The notes beneath the pieces were generated by a model that saw only the letters and a program-made list of their open reading frames with translations, was not told the origin of the DNA and searched no databases. From Sphingobacterium thalpophilum (lineage in GTDB: Bacteria > Bacteroidota > Bacteroidia > Sphingobacteriales > Sphingobacteriaceae), in contig NZ_LR590484.1 of NCBI RefSeq assembly GCF_901482695.1, forward strand, positions 3,968,001-4,032,000: a stretch of DNA of 64,000 bases, given 5' to 3'. Shown here piece by piece: positions 9,016 through 16,941 of this stretch. The stretch's first letter is position 1; the number at the start of each line of letters is the position of its first letter. The position numbers and the translations under genes were made by a program.

Positions 9016-9654
9016 ATGAAAGAAGATTCACTTGCCAATAGGGTTTATCTAGAAGTCCGTAAAAAAATTTTGTCCAGCCAGCTGGCCGGTGGAGCACGGT
9101 TGGTTGAAAGTGCTTGGGCTGATAAGCTTGCTGTGAGTAGGGTTGCCGTCCGGGAGGCTTTTATGCGGTTGGCGGGAGAGAGCTTGGTAGAGTTTGGCGA
9201 GAAGGGTGGTTGTTTCGTAAAAAAGATGACAGTGGAGGATGTCCGGGATATCCGTGAGCTCCGTGAACTGCTTGAGGTCGGAGCACTGAAGATCTTATTC
9301 TCGAAAAAGGATAAACAGCTTATTGATGATCTGGAGTTGATATGCAACGATTTTTCCGACATGGTCAGCAAGGGTTATTACGGCGGGGCCTGCGAGGCGG
9401 ATGTCCGTTTTCATGAACGTATCATTGAAGGTACTTGTAATTCCAGATTGATCGCTATTTATAAAAATAGCAATATTCCTCTGTTTCATATGAAGTTGGG
9501 TGCTATTCTGGGGCAGATGGAGGATTATCTGGATACCGATCAGGAGCATCGTGCCATTGTGGATGCGCTGAAAGCGGATGATTGGAATAAGGCATATGAG
9601 ACTCTTGTTCACCATCTTGATCGAGGTGAGCAGGAAGCTCTTGAACTTGTCTGA
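9016..9654 (+). CDS. GntR-family transcriptional regulator, FCD (FadR-type) domain
   Basis: A 212-residue protein. Residues 1-70 form a winged helix of GntR type (VYLEVRKKILSSQL, then AVSRVAVREAFMRLAGE). The rest is a helical FCD ligand-binding domain, with RELRELLEVGAL and conserved His residues (FHERIIEGT, and a late EHRAIVDAL) that usually bind a metal and a carboxylate such as a sugar acid. The ATG at 9016 is preferred to an in-frame TTG at 8995, because that TTG lies inside the -7 box and the palindrome 9004-9015 sits between. The gene lies between the susCD operon and the downstream enzyme operon, and matching palindromes occur in all three control regions. It is therefore probably the local repressor, released by a sugar acid intermediate. 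Confidence 0.9.
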   Translation: MKEDSLANRVYLEVRKKILSSQLAGGARLVESAWADKLAVSRVAVREAFMRLAGESLVEFGEKGGCFVKKMTVEDVRDIRELRELLEVGALKILFSKKDKQLIDDLELICNDFSDMVSKGYYGGACEADVRFHERIIEGTCNSRLIAIYKNSNIPLFHMKLGAILGQMEDYLDTDQEHRAIVDALKADDWNKAYETLVHHLDRGEQEALELV

Positions 9655-9684
9655 CAACTTATATATTGATATGAAGGGGATGTA

Positions 9685-10482
9685 TTATAATATCCCCTTT
9701 TTTGTGTAGTTCAGCTGCAGTAATTGTCCTTTTTCGGCCTCGGTGACGATTAGGCCTAGCTCCCCAGATGGGTCCAGAGCACAGTTGGTCGGATTGTGTC
9801 CGGGTGTCATTAACTTTTCGGTCGTTTTGTTGGCTGGATTTAGTAGGAGAATATGTTGTGAGCCATATATAGCAATCAGCAGATTTCCTGCTTCATCAAA
9901 AGCGAGTCCATCGGGGCCAATTTTGCCACCTGCTGGCGCAAATTTTTCGGGTGATTCCATTTTCCTTGTGTTTATATTCCATTCCATTTTCCAGATCCAT
10001 TTGCTGCCTGTCTCCGCAATAAAAAGATTGTTGCTTTTTGGAGCAAAAGCTAATCCGTTGGGGTAGTACATGTTCTGATATACAATGCGGAGTCGTCCGT
10101 TTGTCTGTAGGCAGCAGACGTAGCCTGTTCCGTCTGTCAGCTCGCTTCCGGGGCAGGTGAACAGTAAATTACCTGCTGTGTCGAAGCATAGGTCATTGGG
10201 CATTTTTAACGGCTTGCCTTCCAGTTCGTTTGCGATGGTGTCACAAGTGTTTGTGGTAGGGGAATATCTGCGGATACTGTTTTGCAATGCGTCACAGAAC
10301 CATACCGTCTGGTCTGGAGCAATGGCGATTCCGTTTGGGTGTCCGTCAACGCTGATGCGTTCATATAAACCTGCTTTGTATCGTATAAGGTTTCCGGCTT
10401 GTTTTTCGACCAGCCAAATATTTCCATGTCGGTCGAAGGCCGGACCTTCCGGAAAGTCGATCTCATCAATAAGTATATTCAT
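9685..10482 (-). CDS. SMP-30/gluconolactonase/LRE-family protein
   Basis: A 265-residue beta-propeller without a signal peptide. It carries the family metal-ligand motifs FPEGPAFD (Glu near the N-terminus), MPNDLCFD (Asn) and GPDGLAFDEAG (Asp). Relatives hydrolyse sugar lactones (gluconolactonase, xylonolactonase) to aldonic acids in the cytoplasm. Here it would supply a sugar acid to the enolase-superfamily dehydratase encoded on the other strand. It is divergent from the aminotransferase operon. Its probable -7 box (TATTTTTG on the minus strand, 10517-10524) overlaps the palindrome at 10510-10519. The substrate is not known. Confidence 0.88.
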   Translation of the reverse strand: MNILIDEIDFPEGPAFDRHGNIWLVEKQAGNLIRYKAGLYERISVDGHPNGIAIAPDQTVWFCDALQNSIRRYSPTTNTCDTIANELEGKPLKMPNDLCFDTAGNLLFTCPGSELTDGTGYVCCLQTNGRLRIVYQNMYYPNGLAFAPKSNNLFIAETGSKWIWKMEWNINTRKMESPEKFAPAGGKIGPDGLAFDEAGNLLIAIYGSQHILLLNPANKTTEKLMTPGHNPTNCALDPSGELGLIVTEAEKGQLLQLNYTKKGIL

Positions 10483-10509
10483 AGAAATTATTTTTTAAAT
10501 TTATTTTAA

Positions 10510-10519
10510 ATGTATACAA
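10510..10519. promoter_or_regulatory. Putative GntR operator 4
   Basis: ATGTATACAA matches TTGTATACAA at 9 of 10 positions. It overlaps the minus-strand -7 box (10517-10524) of the SMP-30-like gene, 28 bases upstream of that gene's ATG. Confidence 0.55.
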
Positions 10520-10524
10520 AAATA
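10517..10524 (-). promoter_or_regulatory. -7 box of the SMP-30-like gene
   Basis: On the minus strand this reads TATTTTTG, matching TAnnTTTG. It partly overlaps operator 4. No clear -33 element is seen. Confidence 0.45.
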
Positions 10525-10532
10525 TTGTAATT

Positions 10533-10542
10533 TGGTATACAT
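10533..10542. promoter_or_regulatory. Putative weaker GntR operator 5
   Basis: TGGTATACAT matches the palindrome at 8 of 10 positions. Its centre is 23 bases from operator 4, about two helical turns. It lies in the divergent region before the aminotransferase operon. Confidence 0.4.
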
Positions 10543-10630
10543 AAAATTGAAACGTATTTTTAGAATACGAAAACAGACTTGTCCCATGTTGCAAACGGGG
10601 CAGTCCCGATTATAAAAATAACAAAGCAAA

Positions 10631-11965
10631 ATGTTTATTAGCATGCAAGAAAACGAAAGATCAGCCGCGATACTGCGCGAGAATGCCAAATGGATACCAG
10701 GGGGAGTGGTGTCGTTAAACAGAAAGTCGGACCCGAATATCTGCTTCGTCAGAGGGGCTGGATGTCACGTAGAGGATATTGATGGAAATAGCTATATAGA
10801 CTATCAAGCAGGATTTGCAGCTTCCTTTCTTGGTCATAATGATCCGGATGTCAATGCTGCAGTATTAAAAACGCTTCAGGAGCAACAGGTGTTGATGGGG
10901 GCGGGGCCTACCTTATTGGAGGGCGAGTTTGCGCAGTTGTTCTGTGCATCCGTACCCAATGCTGAGAGTCTGCAGATTACCACAACAGGATCTGAAGCTA
11001 CTTATCATGCCATTCGTATTGCCCGCGCGGTTACAGGTCGCGATCACATTATTGTTATGCAGGGCGGATATAATGGTTGGCATAATGATGTAGCCTGCAA
11101 TGTTATTAGCCGAAAGGCCGATATCGGAGACTATCAAAGTCCCTGTGAATATCCATTTGACTCACTAAGTGCAGGCGTCCCGCAGAGCCATAGCGGTTTA
11201 GTGCATGTCATCAACTATAACGATCTGGATAGCGTTCATTACGTGCTGCAGAAGTACGAAGTCGCTTGTATTCTATTGGAGCCGATTCTACAGAATATCG
11301 GTATTGTTAAACCGCAGCCAGGATATCTGGAAGGGCTTCGTGAACTGGCTGATGCGCATGGCTTTCTATTGATCTTTGATGAGGTAAAAACTGGTTTCAG
11401 ACATGCTTTAGGAGGGTATCAATCCATCTGTGGTGTTCAACCCGATCTTTCTACCTTCGGAAAAGCTGTAGCCAATGGTTATCCATTAGGTGTCATTGCC
11501 GGAAAGAAAAAATATATGGATTATTTTGTGGATCCAGATAAAAGAAAAAAGGTTATGATTGCCGGTACCTTCAATGCTTTTCCGCTTACAACTGCAGCAG
11601 CAATTGCGACATTGAAAAAACTTTCAAGTCCTGAACATCAAGTGTATGGCCATGTCGAGCGCCTGGGTGAACGTTTGGAACAGGGATATCGGGAAATATT
11701 TCCTAAATTAGGTGTACCATTTTATGTGGCTCGCCAAGGGTCGGCCTTCTGTACTTACTTTATGGATCATGCGCCTGTCAACTTTCACGATATCCTGGAT
11801 AATCACGATTTTGAGCTGGATATCCGCTACCGCAAAAATCTGATAAAGGAAGGAGTGTTTAATTTTCCGGCAGCAATCAAACAGGGAAGTATTTCCTTTG
11901 CGCATACGGAAGATGATATTGACCGCACCTTGGAAGCAACGGCACGTGTAATAAAAACTTTGTAA
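10631..11965 (+). CDS. Class III PLP aminotransferase (glutamate-1-semialdehyde aminomutase-like)
   Basis: A 444-residue cytoplasmic fold-type I PLP enzyme. It has WIPGGVVSLNRK near the start, GSEATYHAIRIARA, the PLP-ring Asp in LLIFDEVKTGFR and the Schiff-base Lys278 in STFGKAVANGYPLG. This resembles HemL and the HemL-like aminotransferases found in catabolic clusters. The genomic context (sugar acid dehydratase 8 bases downstream, SDR, M20 amidohydrolase) argues for a catabolic role on an amino sugar acid or a keto acid rather than tetrapyrrole synthesis. Translation may start at 10631 or at a second ATG at 10643. It is the first gene of an operon that probably runs to 19138, under the palindromes at 10510-10542. 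Confidence 0.88.
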   Translation: MFISMQENERSAAILRENAKWIPGGVVSLNRKSDPNICFVRGAGCHVEDIDGNSYIDYQAGFAASFLGHNDPDVNAAVLKTLQEQQVLMGAGPTLLEGEFAQLFCASVPNAESLQITTTGSEATYHAIRIARAVTGRDHIIVMQGGYNGWHNDVACNVISRKADIGDYQSPCEYPFDSLSAGVPQSHSGLVHVINYNDLDSVHYVLQKYEVACILLEPILQNIGIVKPQPGYLEGLRELADAHGFLLIFDEVKTGFRHALGGYQSICGVQPDLSTFGKAVANGYPLGVIAGKKKYMDYFVDPDKRKKVMIAGTFNAFPLTTAAAIATLKKLSSPEHQVYGHVERLGERLEQGYREIFPKLGVPFYVARQGSAFCTYFMDHAPVNFHDILDNHDFELDIRYRKNLIKEGVFNFPAAIKQGSISFAHTEDDIDRTLEATARVIKTL

Positions 11966-11973
11966 TCCTAACT

Positions 11974-13152
11974 ATGAAAATAACCGCTATCGAAACCTAT
12001 GTGTGCCATGCGCGCATGCGAAACTGGATTTTTGTCAAAGTTGTCACCGATCAGCCGGGGCTCTGGGGCTGGGGCGAGGCGACTCTGGAATGGCACACCA
12101 AGAGTGTCGTGGGTGCTATTCAAGATATTTCCCAGTTACTGGTCGGAGAAGACCCGCGTCGTATAGAATATCTGTGGCAGATGATGTATCGTCAGCACTT
12201 TTGGCATGGGAACGGTATTGTTCGTGGAACAGCCATTAGTGGAATCGATATTGCCTTGTGGGATATTTTAGGTAAAATTCATCATGTTCCATGTCATGAG
12301 TTGTGGGGTGGTCGGGTAAGGGACTATATCCGTCTTTATTGCCACTTGGGCGGCGGCCGTATGGAAGATTTTTACGAAACAGCTCCGGACGATGCCAAGC
12401 GTTTTGGCGATTTGGCGTTGAAAGCTGTAGATGAAGGGTTTACGGCTTTTAAATCCATGGCAGTCCCCGAAACGATGTCTCTTGAGGGACTTCGGCCGAT
12501 TAAATATGCGGAAGCTTGTGTGCAAGCAATGCGGGAAGCAGTAGGCGATGATATCGATATTATGGTAGATTGCCATGCCCGCCCCAGTCCACGTATGGGC
12601 ATGCAATTCGCTAAGGCGCTGGAACCTTACGGTTTATATTTTTTTGAGGAGCCATGCTGGCCGGAAACCATGGAAGATATAGCGCTGATTCAGCGGTCAG
12701 TCGTTACACCAATTGCGTCTGGTGAACGCCTGATTGGTGTTCATGCGTTCAGGGATATGCTTGAAAAACGTGCTGTAAGTGTGATTCAACCTGATATTAC
12801 CCATTGTGGCGGTTTGTCTGAAGCGAGGAAGATTGCAGCATTAGCAGATGCGTACAGGGTATCTATGGCTCCTCATAACCCGCAGGGACCTGTAAGTACA
12901 GCCGCCTCCATTGAACTGGGGTTTGCCACCCCTTCCTATATCATTTGTGAAAGTGTGCATAAAGATGTTGAATGGCGGCAGGATGTGGTTAATGAAGGAT
13001 TTACAGTGCAGGAGAAAGGCCGTATTGTGCATCCCAATTCTCGCCCTGGTCTTGGTATTGAAATCAATGAAGATGAGGTGAAAAAGCATCCGTTCCAGCA
13101 GGAAATTTTGCAACGCACCTTTTACAGGGATGGTAGTATTGGCGACTGGTAG
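11974..13152 (+). CDS. Enolase-superfamily sugar acid dehydratase (D-galactonate dehydratase-like)
   Basis: A 392-residue member of the mandelate racemase/muconate lactonizing family. The metal ligands are Asp199, Glu225 and Glu251, spaced 26 and 26 residues apart. His201 (VDCHAR), Asp274 (QPDITHCGG) and His301 (APHNPQGP) are the further catalytic positions. As I recall, this set and spacing match the D-galactonate dehydratase group, which removes water from a sugar acid to give a 2-keto-3-deoxy acid. The exact substrate is not readable, because related enzymes also use gluconate, mannonate or arabinonate. It lies 8 bases after the aminotransferase and 11 before the SDR. Confidence 0.9.
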   Translation: MKITAIETYVCHARMRNWIFVKVVTDQPGLWGWGEATLEWHTKSVVGAIQDISQLLVGEDPRRIEYLWQMMYRQHFWHGNGIVRGTAISGIDIALWDILGKIHHVPCHELWGGRVRDYIRLYCHLGGGRMEDFYETAPDDAKRFGDLALKAVDEGFTAFKSMAVPETMSLEGLRPIKYAEACVQAMREAVGDDIDIMVDCHARPSPRMGMQFAKALEPYGLYFFEEPCWPETMEDIALIQRSVVTPIASGERLIGVHAFRDMLEKRAVSVIQPDITHCGGLSEARKIAALADAYRVSMAPHNPQGPVSTAASIELGFATPSYIICESVHKDVEWRQDVVNEGFTVQEKGRIVHPNSRPGLGIEINEDEVKKHPFQQEILQRTFYRDGSIGDW

Positions 13153-13163
13153 TTTTAGCAGAT

Positions 13164-13934
13164 ATGAGAGCAGAATATAAAAATAAAGTGGTTTTGATCA
13201 GCGGTGGGCTCGGAGATATTGGTCGGGCAATAGCCGAAGCCTTCCTCAATGAGGACGCCATTGTCTGTATAGCAGATCGATTTGCGCCAAGGCTTGCCCT
13301 GGAGAGATGGCCAATGCTTGCAGATACCCCGGACCGTTTAACTTACGACCAAGTGGATGTTGCGGATGCTGAGCAGGTGGAGTCCTGGGTTGCCCGTGTG
13401 GAGCAGAAGTTTGGCATGCTGTCGGTGTGTATCGCGAATGCGGCTTGTGTGACGATCCAGAGCTTAAGAGAACTGAGCTCTGCCGCTTGGCGAAATGAGA
13501 TGGCGATCAATCTCGATGGCGCGTTTTTTCTCGCAAATGCCTGCGCCAAATCATTTGTTGCTGCTGGCGTCCGGGGAAATATTATCTTTCTGGGTAGCTG
13601 GGCTGCACACGCAGTACATCGAAAACTGCCTGCTTACAGTGTTTCTAAGGCTGGACTACGTATGCTCTGTCAGACCATGGCGTTGGAATATGCTGAAAAT
13701 GGCATCCGCGTAAACGAACTCGCTCCCGGTTATGTTAATGCCGGACTGAGCAAAGAGGTCTGGTCGCGTGATGCGGCGCTTCAAAAAAAAGCAGCCACTG
13801 TAGTGCCCCTGGGAAGCATAATTGAAACGGACGAAATAGCCGGACAGGTGCTTTGGATATGTTCGGATAACTGCAGGCATATGACGGGGGCAGCCGTTGT
13901 GCTGGATGGAGGGCTATCATTAATTAGGCCGTAG
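13164..13934 (+). CDS. SDR-family NAD(P)-dependent oxidoreductase
   Basis: A 256-residue classical short-chain dehydrogenase. It has the nucleotide-binding motif GGLGDIG at about 12-18 (in place of the usual TGxxxGIG), the NAA-type motif as ANAA, and the catalytic YSVSK with Tyr158 and Lys162. The C-terminus ends in VVLDGGLSL. It probably oxidises or reduces a sugar or sugar acid hydroxyl in the pathway encoded here. The gene lies tightly between the dehydratase (11 bases) and the ceramidase-fold gene (3 bases). Confidence 0.9.
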   Translation: MRAEYKNKVVLISGGLGDIGRAIAEAFLNEDAIVCIADRFAPRLALERWPMLADTPDRLTYDQVDVADAEQVESWVARVEQKFGMLSVCIANAACVTIQSLRELSSAAWRNEMAINLDGAFFLANACAKSFVAAGVRGNIIFLGSWAAHAVHRKLPAYSVSKAGLRMLCQTMALEYAENGIRVNELAPGYVNAGLSKEVWSRDAALQKKAATVVPLGSIIETDEIAGQVLWICSDNCRHMTGAAVVLDGGLSLIRP

Positions 13935-13937
13935 ACC

Positions 13938-15326
13938 ATGGAACAAAAATACTTAAAGGAAACGAAAGGCAGTTTACAGGCTAAATTTGGACTCAGTCAA
14001 TTGGATATTACACCGCCTTTGGGAATCTATTCGCGAAATTGGGGAGCGGCAACTTTCGATCAGGCCGTCGGTATACATCAGCCTTTACTGATGCATTGCC
14101 TCTATATATCTCCTATGTATGGCTCACCTGCGATTCTATTGACCGCAGATTTGGGTTGGTGGAAGAACGCAGACGACGAACGAAAACTGCGTTATGCACT
14201 GCTTGATTATTTCAACCTGTCTGAGTCGCAGCTCGTTTTTACCCTTTCTCATACGCATGCAGGTCCAAGCATCTGTTCTGCAGATATACACCAGCCGGGA
14301 GGGCAGCTGATTCCTCCTTATCTTGAGTTCTTAAAAAAACAGGCGATCCGATGCATTGAGCTGGCAAAAGATGGCTTGTTCGAGGGTAGTCTGCATTGGC
14401 ATTACGGAGTTTGTGATTTGGCGAGCAACCGTGACTTGGAAGTGAATGGCCAATTTCTTATTGGTTTTAATCCTTCGCAGACAGCTGATCATACCTTGTT
14501 GGTAGGGCAACTGTATGACCGTATGGAAGTACGGAAGGCGGTTATATGTAATTATGCTTGTCATCCAACAAGTTTCGCTCATGAAAATGAGTTGCTTTCC
14601 CCAGATTTTATAGGTGAAATGCGATATACAGTAGAAAGAGCGCTACAAGTGCCCTGTTTGTTTTTACAGGGGGCGTCAGGTGATCTGGCACCCAAACGTC
14701 AGTACGTTAAAGATGCGACTTTGGTGGAGGCGAACGGTCGACAGTTAGGCTATGCTGTGCTGGCTAGCTTGGCTCAGGAAAGTCATGCGGTTGAAGACTG
14801 GGTTTTTGAAAGACCGTTAATTTCGGGAGCCCCGCTCGCCTGCTGGGGGTTTCAAAAGCAGGTACCGGCAACAGCATTTAGACAGGTCATGTTGTCGGTG
14901 CGGGTACCTTATAAAAAATTGCCCAGTCTTGAAGCAATTTTTGAAGAATATGAAATATGTTCAGATCGGGTGATAAAGGACCGTCTCTGGCGAAAGTACA
15001 ATACTCGCAGGGCGATAGGCGATCAGAGCGAAGCTCATATTCCTGTATGGCTCTGGAAGATGGGGGATGCTGTTTTGGTGGCTCAGGCCAATGAAGCTTA
15101 TTCCTGTTACCAGACAAAAATAAGAGCTGAATTTCCCGACCATACCATTATCTTTATCAACATAGCGAATGGCTATGTAGGCTATCTTGCGCCATCGGAT
15201 CTGTATGATAAAGATATATACGCCGTATGGCAAAGCCCCTATGACCGGGGGAGCCTTGAGATACTTATAGAAGAAACAAAATTAGGAATTCAAACGTTGC
15301 TGACTGATGAAACTGGATTGGATTGA
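13938..15326 (+). CDS. Neutral/alkaline ceramidase N-terminal-domain-like protein, no signal peptide
   Basis: A 462-residue protein with the zinc-site pattern of the neutral ceramidase N-terminal domain: LDITPPLG at the start, His105-Thr-His107 in LSHTHAGPS, CHPTSF with His209, and FLQGASGDLAPKR. Characterised ceramidases are amidases, usually secreted and around 650 residues or more. This protein is shorter and has no signal peptide, so it is probably cytoplasmic. Similar proteins occur in sugar catabolic clusters with unknown activity. An amide or ester hydrolase acting on a modified sugar is possible. The 3' end overlaps the symporter gene by 20 bases, which implies translational coupling. 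Confidence 0.8.
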   Translation: MEQKYLKETKGSLQAKFGLSQLDITPPLGIYSRNWGAATFDQAVGIHQPLLMHCLYISPMYGSPAILLTADLGWWKNADDERKLRYALLDYFNLSESQLVFTLSHTHAGPSICSADIHQPGGQLIPPYLEFLKKQAIRCIELAKDGLFEGSLHWHYGVCDLASNRDLEVNGQFLIGFNPSQTADHTLLVGQLYDRMEVRKAVICNYACHPTSFAHENELLSPDFIGEMRYTVERALQVPCLFLQGASGDLAPKRQYVKDATLVEANGRQLGYAVLASLAQESHAVEDWVFERPLISGAPLACWGFQKQVPATAFRQVMLSVRVPYKKLPSLEAIFEEYEICSDRVIKDRLWRKYNTRRAIGDQSEAHIPVWLWKMGDAVLVAQANEAYSCYQTKIRAEFPDHTIIFINIANGYVGYLAPSDLYDKDIYAVWQSPYDRGSLEILIEETKLGIQTLLTDETGLD

Positions 15327-16872
15327 CATCATTATTTTTGCGGTATATATAATCGGTATCGTTGTCTTGGGGCTGTATGCGTCGAAAAAAAGTTCTTCTT
15401 CCAAACGGGACTATTTTTTGGCAGGCGATAAGTTGCCCTGGTGGATGATCGGTGGTAGTATTATTGCCGCAAATATCAGTAGTCATCATCTTGTCGGCGC
15501 TATGGGAGCGGCTTACAGCCGAGGTTTTGTAGCCATTACGTTGGAATGGGGGGCGATATTGATCGGTTTTAATGCCTTGCTCTGGTTATTCTTGCCATTT
15601 TACATTCGCAACGGTTTTTATACGATTCCTGAATACTTGCAAAAAAGATACGGGAACGCGACACGTGTCCTTTATGCGATATTGATATTGTTTACCTACG
15701 TTTTTGTTGAAATTGGTGCAGTTCTGTATTTGGGAGGCTTGTCTTTACATGCATTATTTGGTATTCCTCTTCTTTACAGTATCTTCGGAATGGCAATTTT
15801 AACCGGCATGTATACCGTTTTGGGCGGATTAAAAGCTGTTATCTGGACCGAAATGGTACAGCTTGTGATTTTGGTTCTTGGGGGTATTGTGCTCACTTTT
15901 GCTACTATCAATGCCGCAGGGGGATTTCAGTCCGTTGTAGATTCCTCCAAGAACTGGAAAATGTTCTATCCTGCTTCCGATCCCGATTTTCCCTGGACTA
16001 TGTATTTGGGAGGCCTATTGTGTATCAGCGTGTTTTATTGCGCAACGAATCAGTTTATCGTGCAACGTGTCTTGGCAGCAAAAAATGAATGGCATGGCCG
16101 TATGGGAGTGATTTTTGGCGATTATCTCAAATTTTTGGTTCCGCTAATTATAACGGTTCCGGCTTTGGTGGCGCCCAGATTTTTGCCGCACCTAGATCAG
16201 CCGGATCTGCTGTTTGCAACATTGGTAGAGACACTATTGCCCAAAGGTTTGGTTGGCTTAGTTATGGCAGGCCTGATCTCGGCAATCATGTCGCATATCT
16301 CGGGAGCTATCAATTCTTGTACAACGATACTTACGGTGGATGTGTATAGTCAATATATCAATAAAAACGCCAGCGACCGCGAGGCTGTGCGTTTCGGTAA
16401 ACGAGCTGGGGTAGCTATCATTGTACTTGGCATTTTGAGCGCTGTCGTACTGATCAGTTTCTCGGACAAGCCGGTTTTTCTATATCTAATGAATCTTTAT
16501 GGTTTATTTACTCCGGGGATCGCAACGATGTTTTTGATGGGTGTCTTTTGGAAACGGACAACCGCCCAAGGAGCTTTGGTGGCAGGTCTGCTGACCATTC
16601 CACTGTCTTTGTTGTTAGAGTATGCTCTTCCAGAAATGCCTTTTTTTAACAGGACAGGTATCGTGTTTTGGACTTGTATGGTCGCCTGTGTACTGGTCAG
16701 TTTATCGACGCCGGCAGTTCCCGAAGTGCGCTTGAAAAATTTGGTATTGAGCCGTGAGTCCTTTCAAATGCCGCTGAATGACCGTACATTTCAACGAGGT
16801 GTTAAGAACCCTGTCCTCTGGTGGTTAATTATTACAGTGATGGTTCTATATTTTTATATCCGTTATTTTTAA
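15307..16872 (+). CDS. Sodium:solute symporter (SSS family)
   Basis: A 521-residue inner-membrane protein with about 13-14 hydrophobic helices. SSS-family features include a first helix followed by KKSSSSKRDYFLAGDKLPWWMIGGSIIAANIS, given here in part as FLAGDKLPWW and the sodium-site region, and FISAIMSHISG-like residues in the middle (LISAIMSHISGAINSC). It resembles the SGLT-like carriers of sugar clusters. It would carry the lyase products or monomers from periplasm to cytoplasm with sodium. It overlaps the preceding gene by 20 bases and is followed by the amidohydrolase after 69 bases. Confidence 0.92.
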   Translation: MKLDWIDIIIFAVYIIGIVVLGLYASKKSSSSKRDYFLAGDKLPWWMIGGSIIAANISSHHLVGAMGAAYSRGFVAITLEWGAILIGFNALLWLFLPFYIRNGFYTIPEYLQKRYGNATRVLYAILILFTYVFVEIGAVLYLGGLSLHALFGIPLLYSIFGMAILTGMYTVLGGLKAVIWTEMVQLVILVLGGIVLTFATINAAGGFQSVVDSSKNWKMFYPASDPDFPWTMYLGGLLCISVFYCATNQFIVQRVLAAKNEWHGRMGVIFGDYLKFLVPLIITVPALVAPRFLPHLDQPDLLFATLVETLLPKGLVGLVMAGLISAIMSHISGAINSCTTILTVDVYSQYINKNASDREAVRFGKRAGVAIIVLGILSAVVLISFSDKPVFLYLMNLYGLFTPGIATMFLMGVFWKRTTAQGALVAGLLTIPLSLLLEYALPEMPFFNRTGIVFWTCMVACVLVSLSTPAVPEVRLKNLVLSRESFQMPLNDRTFQRGVKNPVLWWLIITVMVLYFYIRYF

Positions 16873-16941
16873 CTTAACTTGATGAACCATTCGCGCGAAA
16901 GTATCTTGGTATAACTTGTTTTTAACACTAATAATGACCTG

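Noticed and set aside
10631..11965. HemL of tetrapyrrole synthesis
   Set aside because: The operon context is sugar acid catabolism and no other heme gene is near, so the catabolic aminotransferase reading is preferred, though not proven.
15809..15816. GTATAC match resembling the operator
   Set aside because: It lies inside the symporter coding sequence and matches only the core. A similar core at 22295-22300 is also coding.
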